DNA of 64,000 bases, taken from the NCBI RefSeq assembly GCF_001639725.1, contig NZ_LTAW01000009.1:62001-126000 (forward strand). The letters are read 5' to 3'. The notes under the pieces are model-generated. The model searched no databases, was not told the origin of the DNA, and was given only the letters and a program-made list of their open reading frames with translations. A program made the position numbers and the translations under genes. This stretch comes from Marinomonas atlantica (GTDB lineage: Bacteria > Pseudomonadota > Gammaproteobacteria > Pseudomonadales > Marinomonadaceae). This document shows positions 52,632-60,376 of the stretch, piece by piece (position 1 is the first letter of the stretch; each line of letters begins with the position of its first letter).

Positions 52632-54883
52632 TACAACGACCCGTATTTCTTACGTAGGTGCTGACGCACGGTTTCTGCGATGGTGTTCACAACAAAGGTA
52701 AAGACGAACAACACAAACGCCGCTAAGAACAAGATACGGTAGTGAGAACTGCCCACTTCGGACTCTGGTACTTCCACCGCAAGGTTGGCCGCCAGCGTAC
52801 GCATGCCTTCGAAGATGTTGAAGTCCATGATTGGCGTGTTACCTGTTGCCATCAATACGATCATGGTTTCACCGACCGCACGACCCATACCGATCATAAT
52901 GGCCGAGAAAATACCAGGGCTCGCCGTAGGCAGTACCACACGTGTCATGGTTTGCCAGTAGGTTGCACCCAATGCTAGAGAGCCTTGAGTTAACGCTTTT
53001 GGCACAGAGAAAATCGCATCTTCGGTGATCGAGAAGATCGTTGGAATCACCGCAAAGCCCATGGCAAAGCCGACTACCAGCGCGTTACGTTGGTCGAAAG
53101 TGATACCGAGGTCATTGGTAATGAAGCCACGAATGTTACCGTCAAAGAAGTTCAGCTCAATCACTGGACTCATTGCTACACAGAACCAGCCAAGCAATAC
53201 AATGACTGGAATAAGAAGCAATGGTTGCCACCCCTCAGGTACCATCCAACGTATGCCAGCTGGCATACGAGACCAGATGAATGAGAACAGTAAGATACCC
53301 ACCGGCAGTACAATCAAAATACTGAACGCCGCGGCTAAATTCTCTTCAAGGAATGGCGCAAAGAATAGACCCGCTAAGAAACCTAGGATAACCGTAGGTA
53401 AGGCTTCCATTAATTCGATAATCGGTTTGATTTTACGGCGCAATGGCGCAGCCATGAAATAAGCCGTGTAGATCGCACCACAAATAGCCAGAGGTACAGC
53501 CATCAACATGGCGTAGAACGCCGCTTTGATAGTACCAAATGCCAATGGCATTAAGCTGTATTTGGGTTCAAAGTCATTGTTCGCCGCTGAAGATTGCCAA
53601 GTATACGTTGGCTCTTGATAACCTTCGTACCACACTTTACCCCAGATAGAGGACCAAGAGACTTCAGGGTGCTCGTTATCTACGTCAAAGAAGTGCAAGC
53701 CTTTGCTGTCTTCTAGCAACAAGCCATTGGCACGTGGTGCAAAGCTGATCATCCTTGCGGTGTCATCACTCACTCGCTCATCGACGACCTGACGGCTAGA
53801 TGTTGCGTTAAAAATCGATACAACACCGCGGTCATCTAACGTCGCAAAACCTTTACGACGATGCTCCATGGCCATGTCGACGAGGCCAGTAGGATGTTGC
53901 ACATCACGGATGTAGGTTAAGTGCTCAACATTGTTCTCATCACGTACGTTGAACCATTGGCTCACGCGACCAGAGCTGTCTGCTACCATCACCGATGATT
54001 GACCCAGCAAATAGCGCAAAGACACCAGCTGCGCATCACCTTTAATAAGGTCGATTTCGTCTTTTGTCGTTACATCAGCTAAATCTCGGATGTCAAATTC
54101 TGACATCACGCCATTTACATCGGCTACATATAGGTAACGTTGGTCGCCGGAAATCAGCAGCGCACGTGTACCTTCCACAAATGGAATCTCTGTACGTGCT
54201 TCCGTTAACTCCACTTCTTCCGTGATGAAGTTGACTTCTTTATTCAAGCGTACAACTTGGGCCTGTTGATCTCCGATCACCGCTAACGTTAGACGCTCGT
54301 CATTGTCACGGATGCTTAGTTGACGTGGTGCAAAATCCGCCACTTGAATACCTTCTACACCATAAGGGTATTCAATGCTTGGCGTGATCAGTCGTACACC
54401 GTCAGGGTAGGTGGTTTTGTAGTTTTGCTTAGCTACCAGCACACGACCATCTGCATAAGCAAACGCCATCATACGACTGGTATCGGATTCCAGAGCAAAT
54501 GCCGTTGGTTGTCCTAATGGATTACCAACATTTTCAATGACACTGCCGTCGGCAATATTGAAGTAAATCATGTCGCCGTTTTCAGCCACACGAAAACCGA
54601 TTTCGGTTTGCTCTTCTGAGGTTAAATATAAGCTTTTACCGGATTCTTCCACCGGTAAGCTATAGCTGCCTTTCTGTTCAATGCTGGCACCAGAAAATAG
54701 AGGTGCGACTTCATACATCAAATAGAAACATATCAGTAGGACAGCTAGGATCACACTGCTACCGCCGATGGCAATACCGACGCTCGCACCACGATCTTTT
54801 AACGCACGAACTTTACGATGACGCTTTAACGCTGGCGTATCGAAATCCAGTTCGGGTACTTTTTGATCCGCTTTTGTACTCAT
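52631..54883 (-). CDS. pstC: Phosphate ABC transporter permease PstC (long form)
   Basis: A 750-residue permease. A membrane helix (about 35-57) is followed by a roughly 370-residue region with repeated beta-strand segments (for example ALLISGDQRYLYVADVNGVM and SVMVADSSGRVSQWFNV) that looks like a WD40/beta-propeller-type periplasmic domain. The permease core starts near 435 (ELMEALPTVILGFLAGLFFA; EAA loop [20 protein letters not shown]). E. coli PstC is 319 residues. This long form is seen in related marine bacteria. A Pho box lies unusually close upstream. Confidence 0.93.
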   Translation of the reverse strand: MSTKADQKVPELDFDTPALKRHRKVRALKDRGASVGIAIGGSSVILAVLLICFYLMYEVAPLFSGASIEQKGSYSLPVEESGKSLYLTSEEQTEIGFRVAENGDMIYFNIADGSVIENVGNPLGQPTAFALESDTSRMMAFAYADGRVLVAKQNYKTTYPDGVRLITPSIEYPYGVEGIQVADFAPRQLSIRDNDERLTLAVIGDQQAQVVRLNKEVNFITEEVELTEARTEIPFVEGTRALLISGDQRYLYVADVNGVMSEFDIRDLADVTTKDEIDLIKGDAQLVSLRYLLGQSSVMVADSSGRVSQWFNVRDENNVEHLTYIRDVQHPTGLVDMAMEHRRKGFATLDDRGVVSIFNATSSRQVVDERVSDDTARMISFAPRANGLLLEDSKGLHFFDVDNEHPEVSWSSIWGKVWYEGYQEPTYTWQSSAANNDFEPKYSLMPLAFGTIKAAFYAMLMAVPLAICGAIYTAYFMAAPLRRKIKPIIELMEALPTVILGFLAGLFFAPFLEENLAAAFSILIVLPVGILLFSFIWSRMPAGIRWMVPEGWQPLLLIPVIVLLGWFCVAMSPVIELNFFDGNIRGFITNDLGITFDQRNALVVGFAMGFAVIPTIFSITEDAIFSVPKALTQGSLALGATYWQTMTRVVLPTASPGIFSAIMIGMGRAVGETMIVLMATGNTPIMDFNIFEGMRTLAANLAVEVPESEVGSSHYRILFLAAFVLFVFTFVVNTIAETVRQHLRKKYGSL

Positions 54884-54894
54884 CCGAATTCACT

Positions 54895-54916
54895 TTTTAT
54901 GACATTTTTGTGACAG
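54895..54916 (-). promoter_or_regulatory. Strong Pho box immediately upstream of pstC
   Basis: Reading the minus strand: CTGTCAC-AAAA-ATGTCAT-AAAA, two units at an 11-base period; 12 of the 14 unit positions match the E. coli consensus. It ends only 11 bases before the pstC ATG at 54883, too close for a usual promoter layout, where the start of transcription would fall inside the gene. Confidence 0.7.
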
Positions 54917-54928
54917 GTTTGGACGTAG

Positions 54929-54963
54929 GAAAAGCAGGAGAGACTAAATCCCCCCTGCTTCAT
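54929..54963 (-). terminator. Attenuator-like hairpin between pstS and pstC
   Basis: On the minus strand, AAGCAGG (54960-54954) pairs with CCTGCTT (54938-54932) across a 15-base loop, followed by TT. It sits after pstS and before pstC and would favour extra pstS mRNA over the rest of the operon. Confidence 0.5.
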
Positions 54964-54996
54964 TGCATCCTGCAAACCTTCCCTGTTATCCAGCTA

Positions 54997-55965
54997 TTAC
55001 TGAATACCTAGGTCTTTCATGTATTTCGCAGAGACTTTAGCTGGTAGTGGAACGTAACCGTCTTTCACTACCACTTCTTGACCCATTTTCGAAAGAACCA
55101 TCTTCACGAACTCACGCTCAAGCGGAGCAAGTGGTTTATTAGGCGCTTTGTTTACGTAAACGTATAGGAAGCGAGACAGTGGGTATTTACCTGTCGCTGC
55201 GTTCTCTGGTGTTGCTGCGATCAGCTCGCCGCCTTCTTTCTTCGCTAAAGGAATCGCGCGTACAGAAGATGTTTTGTAACCGATACCTGAGTAACCGATA
55301 CCGTTAAGAGACGTAGACACTGACTGAACAACAGAAGCAGAACCAGGCTGTTCGTTTACAGAGTTTTTGTAGTCGCCTTTGAACAGAGCTACTTTCTTGA
55401 AGTAACCGTACGTACCCGATACAGAGTTACGACCGAAGATTTGAATATCACGGTTAGCCCATGCGCCATCTAGGCCAGTTGCGCCCCAGTTAGTGATGTC
55501 TTCGCTGTGGCCACCCTTACGAGTAGAAGAGAAGATGGCATCCACTTCTGGAAGAGACAGACCTTTAATCGGGTTATCTTTGTGTACGAACACTGCTAGC
55601 GCATCAATTGCAACTGGTACTGCAGTTGGCTTGTAGCCGTATTTTTTCTCGAACGCTGCGATCTCTTTGTCTTTCATTTGACGAGACATAGGACCGAAGT
55701 TAGAAGTACCTTCTGTTAGCGCTGGTGGCGCAGTAGAAGAACCAGCTGCTTGGATCTGGATGTTTACGTTCGGGTAAAGACGTTTGAAGTCTTCTGCCCA
55801 AAGTGTCATAAGGTTCGCTAGTGTGTCAGAACCAACACTTGAAATATTACCAGATACGCCACTTGCTTTCGTGTACGAAGGTAGGTTCGCATCAACGTCT
55901 GCCATTACGTTAGCAGAAACGCCTGCTAGGGTAGATACTGCTAGAGTAGCAACTAATTTTTTCAT
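54997..55965 (-). CDS. pstS: Phosphate-binding protein PstS
   Basis: A 322-residue periplasmic phosphate receptor that delivers phosphate to PstCA. A signal peptide of about 22 residues ([20 protein letters not shown], then MA) precedes the mature part. Phosphate-contact segments [35 protein letters not shown] and [11 protein letters not shown] are visible. The start at 55965 follows GAGGTTGAAGTG; an upstream frame adds 50 residues without a signal. A Pho box lies about 100 bases upstream. Confidence 0.96.
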   Translation of the reverse strand: MKKLVATLAVSTLAGVSANVMADVDANLPSYTKASGVSGNISSVGSDTLANLMTLWAEDFKRLYPNVNIQIQAAGSSTAPPALTEGTSNFGPMSRQMKDKEIAAFEKKYGYKPTAVPVAIDALAVFVHKDNPIKGLSLPEVDAIFSSTRKGGHSEDITNWGATGLDGAWANRDIQIFGRNSVSGTYGYFKKVALFKGDYKNSVNEQPGSASVVQSVSTSLNGIGYSGIGYKTSSVRAIPLAKKEGGELIAATPENAATGKYPLSRFLYVYVNKAPNKPLAPLEREFVKMVLSKMGQEVVVKDGYVPLPAKVSAKYMKDLGIQ

Positions 55966-56280
55966 CACTTCAACCTCAATGGTTATCGTCAGTTTGGTAT
56001 GATTCGAAATCTTGATTGTGAGTCCGAATGACTTCGTTCTCGTTCGATAATGCAAACTATAAAGAGGCTTTGTGACATTAATGTTAAAGGCTGAAATAAT
56101 CTGAATCTTTTTCATCCAAGCAAGATTTAGCCTAGGTTAGCTATTAGTCTAAATACAGGGTGCTTTTACCATGAAATCCCGCTCAAATATTCCCAACAGA
56201 AGGGATATCCAATAGACTGACGCTTCGGATTTTTCCGCCTTTCTTATTACAAAAGCAAAAAATAGTCTGTGGGTTTAAAA
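55966..56280. other. Divergent gap between pstS and the TRAP genes
   Basis: This 315-base gap holds the pstS promoter region with its Pho box and a possible -10 (TATAGT on the minus strand near 56060). No gene or terminator is seen. The TRAP gene start at 56281 has only a GTGGG stretch and no strong ribosome site. Confidence 0.5.
56068..56089 (-). promoter_or_regulatory. Pho box upstream of pstS
   Basis: Minus strand: CTTTAAC-ATTA-ATGTCAC-AAAG, two units at an 11-base period, the same TTTAAC-N4-nTGTCAC form as the box before phoB. It places PhoB next to a possible -10 about 6 bases downstream. Confidence 0.65.
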
Positions 56281-56799
56281 ATGCTTAACAAAATCATTTG
56301 TGGTGCTGAGAGCATTTCCGTCATTGTCGGAAAATGTGTCGCTTGGCTTACCCTTGTAATGATGCTGCTAACTTGTCTGATCGTAGTGTTACGCTATGGC
56401 TTAGGTATTGGCTCCATCGCCTTACAAGAATCTGTACTGTATATGCATGCTATGGTGTTTATGCTCGGTGCGGCCTATACCTTTAAAGATGACGAACACG
56501 TTCGCGTAGACGTTTTCTACAGAGGGTTTTCACCCCGTAAAAAAGCGTGGGTAAACGTCGTAGGTGGTCTGCTGTTCCTACTGCCATTCTGTGGGTATAC
56601 CGCTTATATGAGTATCGATTACGTCGCGGCTTCATGGCGTGTCTTAGAAACCTCTCAAGAGCCCGGTGGCTTACCATTTATCTATCTGCTAAAAACGCTG
56701 ATTCCTGCGATGATGCTGATGCTGATCATTCAAGGGGTTGCTGACATTCTTAAAAATGTCGGCGTCCTGCTCAATAAACACCAAGCGGAGGCACACTAA
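56281..56799 (+). CDS. TRAP transporter small permease subunit (DctQ)
   Basis: A 172-residue inner-membrane protein with four hydrophobic helices. The DctQ signature is visible (LQESVLYMHAMVFMLGAAYT, then KDDEHVRVDVFYRGFSPRKK). It pairs with the DctM gene that begins two bases after its stop, moving an organic acid or related solute with sodium. The start at 56281 is chosen over a GTG four codons upstream; neither has a strong ribosome site. No DctP-type binding protein is adjacent. Confidence 0.88.
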   Translation: MLNKIICGAESISVIVGKCVAWLTLVMMLLTCLIVVLRYGLGIGSIALQESVLYMHAMVFMLGAAYTFKDDEHVRVDVFYRGFSPRKKAWVNVVGGLLFLLPFCGYTAYMSIDYVAASWRVLETSQEPGGLPFIYLLKTLIPAMMLMLIIQGVADILKNVGVLLNKHQAEAH

Positions 56800-56800
56800 G

Positions 56801-58189
56801 GTGGCTGAATTTTTACCTTTATGGCTCTTTGCGGTCGTCTGTGTCTTTTTACTGTTTGGCTACCCTGTTGCCTTCTCTTTAGGCGGCACAGCCCTACTGT
56901 TCGCAGCGGGTGGCGCCATGTTTGGCACCTTCGATGCGGTCTTCTTAGAAGCGTTACCTAATCGATTGTTTGGTATTGTACGAAACGAAACACTCATCGC
57001 CGTTCCCTTATTCGTCTTCATGGGCGTTCTACTTGAGAAATCCAAGCTCGCAGAACGTTTATTGGATTCCATGGCAATGTTGTTCGGCACCATGCGTGGT
57101 GGATTAGGGATTTCAGTTATCTTGGTGGGGATGTTGATGGCCGCCAGCACCGGTATCGTCGGCGCGACTGTGGTTACCATGGGGATGATCTCATTACCCA
57201 CCATGTTACGTCGTGGTTATGATCCAGCACTGGCCACCGGAACGATTTGTGCAACAGGCACACTGGGACAGATCATTCCACCTTCTATCGCTTTGGTTCT
57301 GTTGGGTGACGTTATGTCCAACGCATTCCAAAAAGCACAATTGGACATGGGCGTCTTCTCACCTAAAACCGTCTCTGTTGGCGATCTATTTGTTGGGGCT
57401 TTAATCCCTGGTTTGCTCTTGGTGTCTTTATACATCGTTTATGTGGCAATGGTCGCTTGGCTTCAGCCTGAAAAAGCCCCTGCGGTCCCCAAAGAGGAGC
57501 TGCGTCGTGGTATCGACGATTCATCATTGTTTGTCGATGTCGTTAAAGGTTTAGTACCGCCACTACTGCTTATTCTGGCAGTATTGGGGTCGATTCTAGG
57601 TGGACTTGCGACCCCTACTGAAGCCGCTGGTGTGGGTGCCTTTGGCGCCGCAATTTTAGCTTGGCTGTCTGGTAAATTGTCTTTGCAAACACTCAAAGCG
57701 TGTGTACTGACAACAACCAAAGTGACCGGTATGGTCTTTATGATCTTGATCGGTGCCTCATTGTTTTCACTGGTTTTCCGAGGCTTTGGCGGTGAAGAGC
57801 TGATCCATGAGTTCTTTAACCAACTGCCTGGTGGTGTCATCAGTGCGGTACTGATCGTGATGCTGGTGATGTTCTTCCTTGGTTTTATCTTGGACTTCAT
57901 CGAGATCACCTTCGTCGTTGTACCAATTGTGGCACCAGTTCTGTTGGCAATGGGTCTAGATCCTGTATGGTTGGGAATTATGATGGCCATCAACTTACAA
58001 ACATCGTTCCTAACGCCACCGTTTGGTTTTGCCCTGTTCTACCTGCGCGGTGTAGCTCCGCCAGAAGTGAAAACGCAGTCTATCTATAAAGGCGTGATCC
58101 CGTTTATTTTAATCCAGTTATTTGTACTGTTACTGTTAGCGGTATGGCCAGACTTAGCAACTTGGTTGCCAGAAAAAGTCTACGGTTAA
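56801..58189 (+). CDS. TRAP transporter large permease subunit (DctM)
   Basis: A 462-residue inner-membrane carrier with about 12 helices. FGYPVAFSLGGTALLFAAGG, RLFGIVRNETLIAVPLFVFM and LDFIEITFVVVPIVAPVL are DctM-family segments; MIGAS-like and PFGFALFYLRGVAPPEVKT close the C-terminus. The GTG start at 56801 has GGAGG 9 bases upstream; the longer ATG start inside dctQ is rejected. The long, many-helix form matches the branch of DctM used with separate DctQ. The solute is unknown. Confidence 0.9.
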   Translation: MAEFLPLWLFAVVCVFLLFGYPVAFSLGGTALLFAAGGAMFGTFDAVFLEALPNRLFGIVRNETLIAVPLFVFMGVLLEKSKLAERLLDSMAMLFGTMRGGLGISVILVGMLMAASTGIVGATVVTMGMISLPTMLRRGYDPALATGTICATGTLGQIIPPSIALVLLGDVMSNAFQKAQLDMGVFSPKTVSVGDLFVGALIPGLLLVSLYIVYVAMVAWLQPEKAPAVPKEELRRGIDDSSLFVDVVKGLVPPLLLILAVLGSILGGLATPTEAAGVGAFGAAILAWLSGKLSLQTLKACVLTTTKVTGMVFMILIGASLFSLVFRGFGGEELIHEFFNQLPGGVISAVLIVMLVMFFLGFILDFIEITFVVVPIVAPVLLAMGLDPVWLGIMMAINLQTSFLTPPFGFALFYLRGVAPPEVKTQSIYKGVIPFILIQLFVLLLLAVWPDLATWLPEKVYG

Positions 58190-58208
58190 CGAATAAGAAG
58201 GAGACACT

Positions 58209-59165
58209 ATGAAAGCAATGCAAGTGAACGATTACGGCCCAGCCAGCGATTTAACGCTGGTGGATGCTGATAAACCCAGCATTAATGCAGACCAAATTTT
58301 GGTTCAAGTGGGCGCGTCAGGCGTTAACCCTGTCGACACGTACATCCGCTCTGGCACGAACAACTATACGGCCTCATTCCCGCATACTCCGGGCAATGAC
58401 GGCGCTGGTACCATCGTAGAAGTGGGCAGTAATGTTCCCAACTTTAGCCTTGGTCAGCGCGTATACTTTTCCCGCAACCTAACCGGTTCGGCAGCAGAAT
58501 ACGCTGTCTGTGTGCCAACCCATACGTTTCCTTTAGCCAATGCACTGAGCTTCGCTGAAGGCGCCTGCTTAGGCGTGCCTTACACAACGGCTCATCGCGC
58601 CTTATTTGGTCGCGCCCATGCTCAAGCAGGTGAAAAGGTATTAGTACATGGCGCGACTGGGGCGGTTGGTATCGCCACGGTTCAACTGGCGCTTGCTGCT
58701 GGAATGGACGTCGTAGCGACTGCTGGAACAGTAGAAGGCGCCAATCTTCTGCGTGCTCAAGGTGTGCAAACCGTGATTATGCATAATCAAGTTGGCTACT
58801 TAGCGGCGTACCAATCATTACAAACAGGTTTCGATGTCATCATTGAAATGCTGGCTAATCATAACCTCGACCAAGATCTAAAAGCATTAGCATTTGGTGG
58901 TCGAGTAGCCGTGATTGGCAACCGCGGTACCGTCGACATTAATCCTCGTGATTTGATGGCGCGCGATGCTGCTGTGATGGGGGTCGCTTTAGCTAATGTT
59001 AAGCCTGCTGAACTGTGCCGCATTGCCCAAGCGATGCTACCACAGTTTGAAAAAGGTGTTTTAAAGCCTGTTGTGCGTAAAGAGTATGCGTTAAGTGAAT
59101 TGCCACAAGCTCACGAAGACGTACTTAAAAGCGGTGCTCAAGGTAACTTAGTTATTGTGCTATAA
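58209..59165 (+). CDS. NADPH:quinone oxidoreductase, zinc-independent MDR family
   Basis: A 318-residue cytosolic medium-chain dehydrogenase/reductase. The N-terminal GASGVNPVDTYIRSG and GNDGAGTIVEVGSNV, and the Rossmann motif HGATGAVGIATVQLALAAG (about 138-156), mark the quinone reductase (QOR/zeta-crystallin) branch; zinc ligands are absent. AAGGAG lies just before the ATG. It reads 19 bases after dctM, suggesting co-transcription with the TRAP genes and a role in using the imported compound or in redox stress. Confidence 0.85.
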   Translation: MKAMQVNDYGPASDLTLVDADKPSINADQILVQVGASGVNPVDTYIRSGTNNYTASFPHTPGNDGAGTIVEVGSNVPNFSLGQRVYFSRNLTGSAAEYAVCVPTHTFPLANALSFAEGACLGVPYTTAHRALFGRAHAQAGEKVLVHGATGAVGIATVQLALAAGMDVVATAGTVEGANLLRAQGVQTVIMHNQVGYLAAYQSLQTGFDVIIEMLANHNLDQDLKALAFGGRVAVIGNRGTVDINPRDLMARDAAVMGVALANVKPAELCRIAQAMLPQFEKGVLKPVVRKEYALSELPQAHEDVLKSGAQGNLVIVL

Positions 59166-59179
59166 AATATCGCTGTGTT

Positions 59180-59204
59180 GAGGGTGTTTTTACACCCTCT
59201 TCTA
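59180..59204 (+). terminator. Terminator after the quinone oxidoreductase gene
   Basis: GAGGGTGT pairs perfectly with ACACCCTC around a 4-base T loop, followed by a pyrimidine-rich stretch. It ends the dctQM-quinone reductase transcript. Confidence 0.8.
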
Positions 59205-59278
59205 CTTCCCTCTACTCAATCCGCCACATGACCGCTATACTTCTAATCTTTCGTTTGAACAAAAAGTAGGCAGCATTC

Positions 59279-60055
59279 TTGACCCATTCAGATTCTGACG
59301 TATTCAGTTTACCCAGCGTGGCCGATACCCACGACCACGATTATCACCAGCTTGTTGTGGTGTTAGATGGTAATACTGATTTTGACATAGACAGCAAAGG
59401 TGGCCGACAAATGCGTTCGGGCAGCGGCTGTGTTGTGCCGTCATCTGAAGGCCATCAGTTTGTTGGTTTGGGCGACAATCGCATTTTAGTGGTGAACCTT
59501 CCTGTGCCACCACAGAAAGCCATTACCGACGAAGAGTATGAGGTAGTATCGCGGTTATTCGATCAAGCTGCTTATTTCGAGCTTAATCCGCGTTTACAAG
59601 TTCTTGCATCGGCACTGTCAGGTGAACTGCAACAGTACCCTGAGGACATGCTGTTAGCGCGTGCCTGCGGTAATACTTTACTCAGCGCCATTCGTCATCA
59701 GTTAGGTAGCCAAGACGTTAAAACTCGTGGTCAACAGTTAGATATCGAAAAACTTGATCAATTTATTGAACTCAATCTATCTCGCCGTGTACAAATAAAC
59801 CAACTGGCGAACTTCTGCTTTTTGAGTGTCAGTCAATTTCATGAGCGCTTTAAAGAGCGTACTGGCATGACACCTCACCAGTATTTGATTCGTAAGCGTT
59901 TAGAACGAGCCCAACTACTTTTGAGAGAAGGTCATACGCCTGTTCATGTGGCCGAAATGAGTGGTTTTTCAAGTCAAAGTGCGATGACCAGCACCTTCTC
60001 TCAAACGCTTGGTATCACACCTTTAAAATACCAAAAACAGTTCCGCGGTCTTTAA
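59279..60055 (+). CDS. AraC family regulator, likely controlling putA
   Basis: A 258-residue regulator with a TTG start; an AGG lies about ten bases upstream. The N-terminal cupin-like sensing domain (HDHDYHQLVVVLDGNTDFDI) is followed by a C-terminal AraC DNA-binding domain (about 160-258: INQLANFCFLSVSQFHERFK, HVAEMSGFSSQSAMTSTFSQ). It lies directly upstream of putA on the same strand. In Pseudomonas, an AraC protein (PruR) activates proline use; the PutA here lacks its own repressor domain, so the parallel is reasonable but inferred. Confidence 0.85.
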   Translation: MTHSDSDVFSLPSVADTHDHDYHQLVVVLDGNTDFDIDSKGGRQMRSGSGCVVPSSEGHQFVGLGDNRILVVNLPVPPQKAITDEEYEVVSRLFDQAAYFELNPRLQVLASALSGELQQYPEDMLLARACGNTLLSAIRHQLGSQDVKTRGQQLDIEKLDQFIELNLSRRVQINQLANFCFLSVSQFHERFKERTGMTPHQYLIRKRLERAQLLLREGHTPVHVAEMSGFSSQSAMTSTFSQTLGITPLKYQKQFRGL

Positions 60056-60376
60056 AGTTCCGCCAACGAAAACGTCATCACAGCACATGTAAAAGCATTT
60101 CACCTCATTTGCGCGCTTGTTTGGCGCAATTACGCATTTTTAAAAACACTTATTTTTTCTATCGGATTTTCTTATAAAAAATTCCGAGTATTACGAAAGA
60201 CGCTGTAACCCCCCTATCACTATATTTCCCTCATACAAGAAGATCGTTTTTGTTGCACTGAGCCAACTTGAGTTTTAGTAGGCCTTTGCAACACTTAAAC
60301 ATGACATCTTTGAAGAACAATACAAACGGTTTAAAACGGAAGCATGGCTTTCCGGTTGTCGTGGGAGAATCCGACT
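60056..60376. other. Regulatory gap between the AraC gene and putA
   Basis: A 321-base gap with no gene. A weak inverted repeat (TTGCGC 60109-60114 with GCGCAA 60124-60129) and an AT-rich stretch at about 60135-60185 mark a probable putA promoter/operator area. The ribosome site GTGGGAGAA for putA is at about 60361-60369. Confidence 0.45.

Noticed and set aside
54997-56115. Longer PstS reading frame starting at 56115
   Set aside because: It would put 50 unrelated residues before the signal peptide and would run across the Pho box; the start at 55965 has a good ribosome site.
56738-56800. Longer ATG start for DctM inside dctQ
   Set aside because: The added residues are dctQ read in another frame and do not match the DctM N-terminus; the GTG at 56801 has GGAGG at the right distance.
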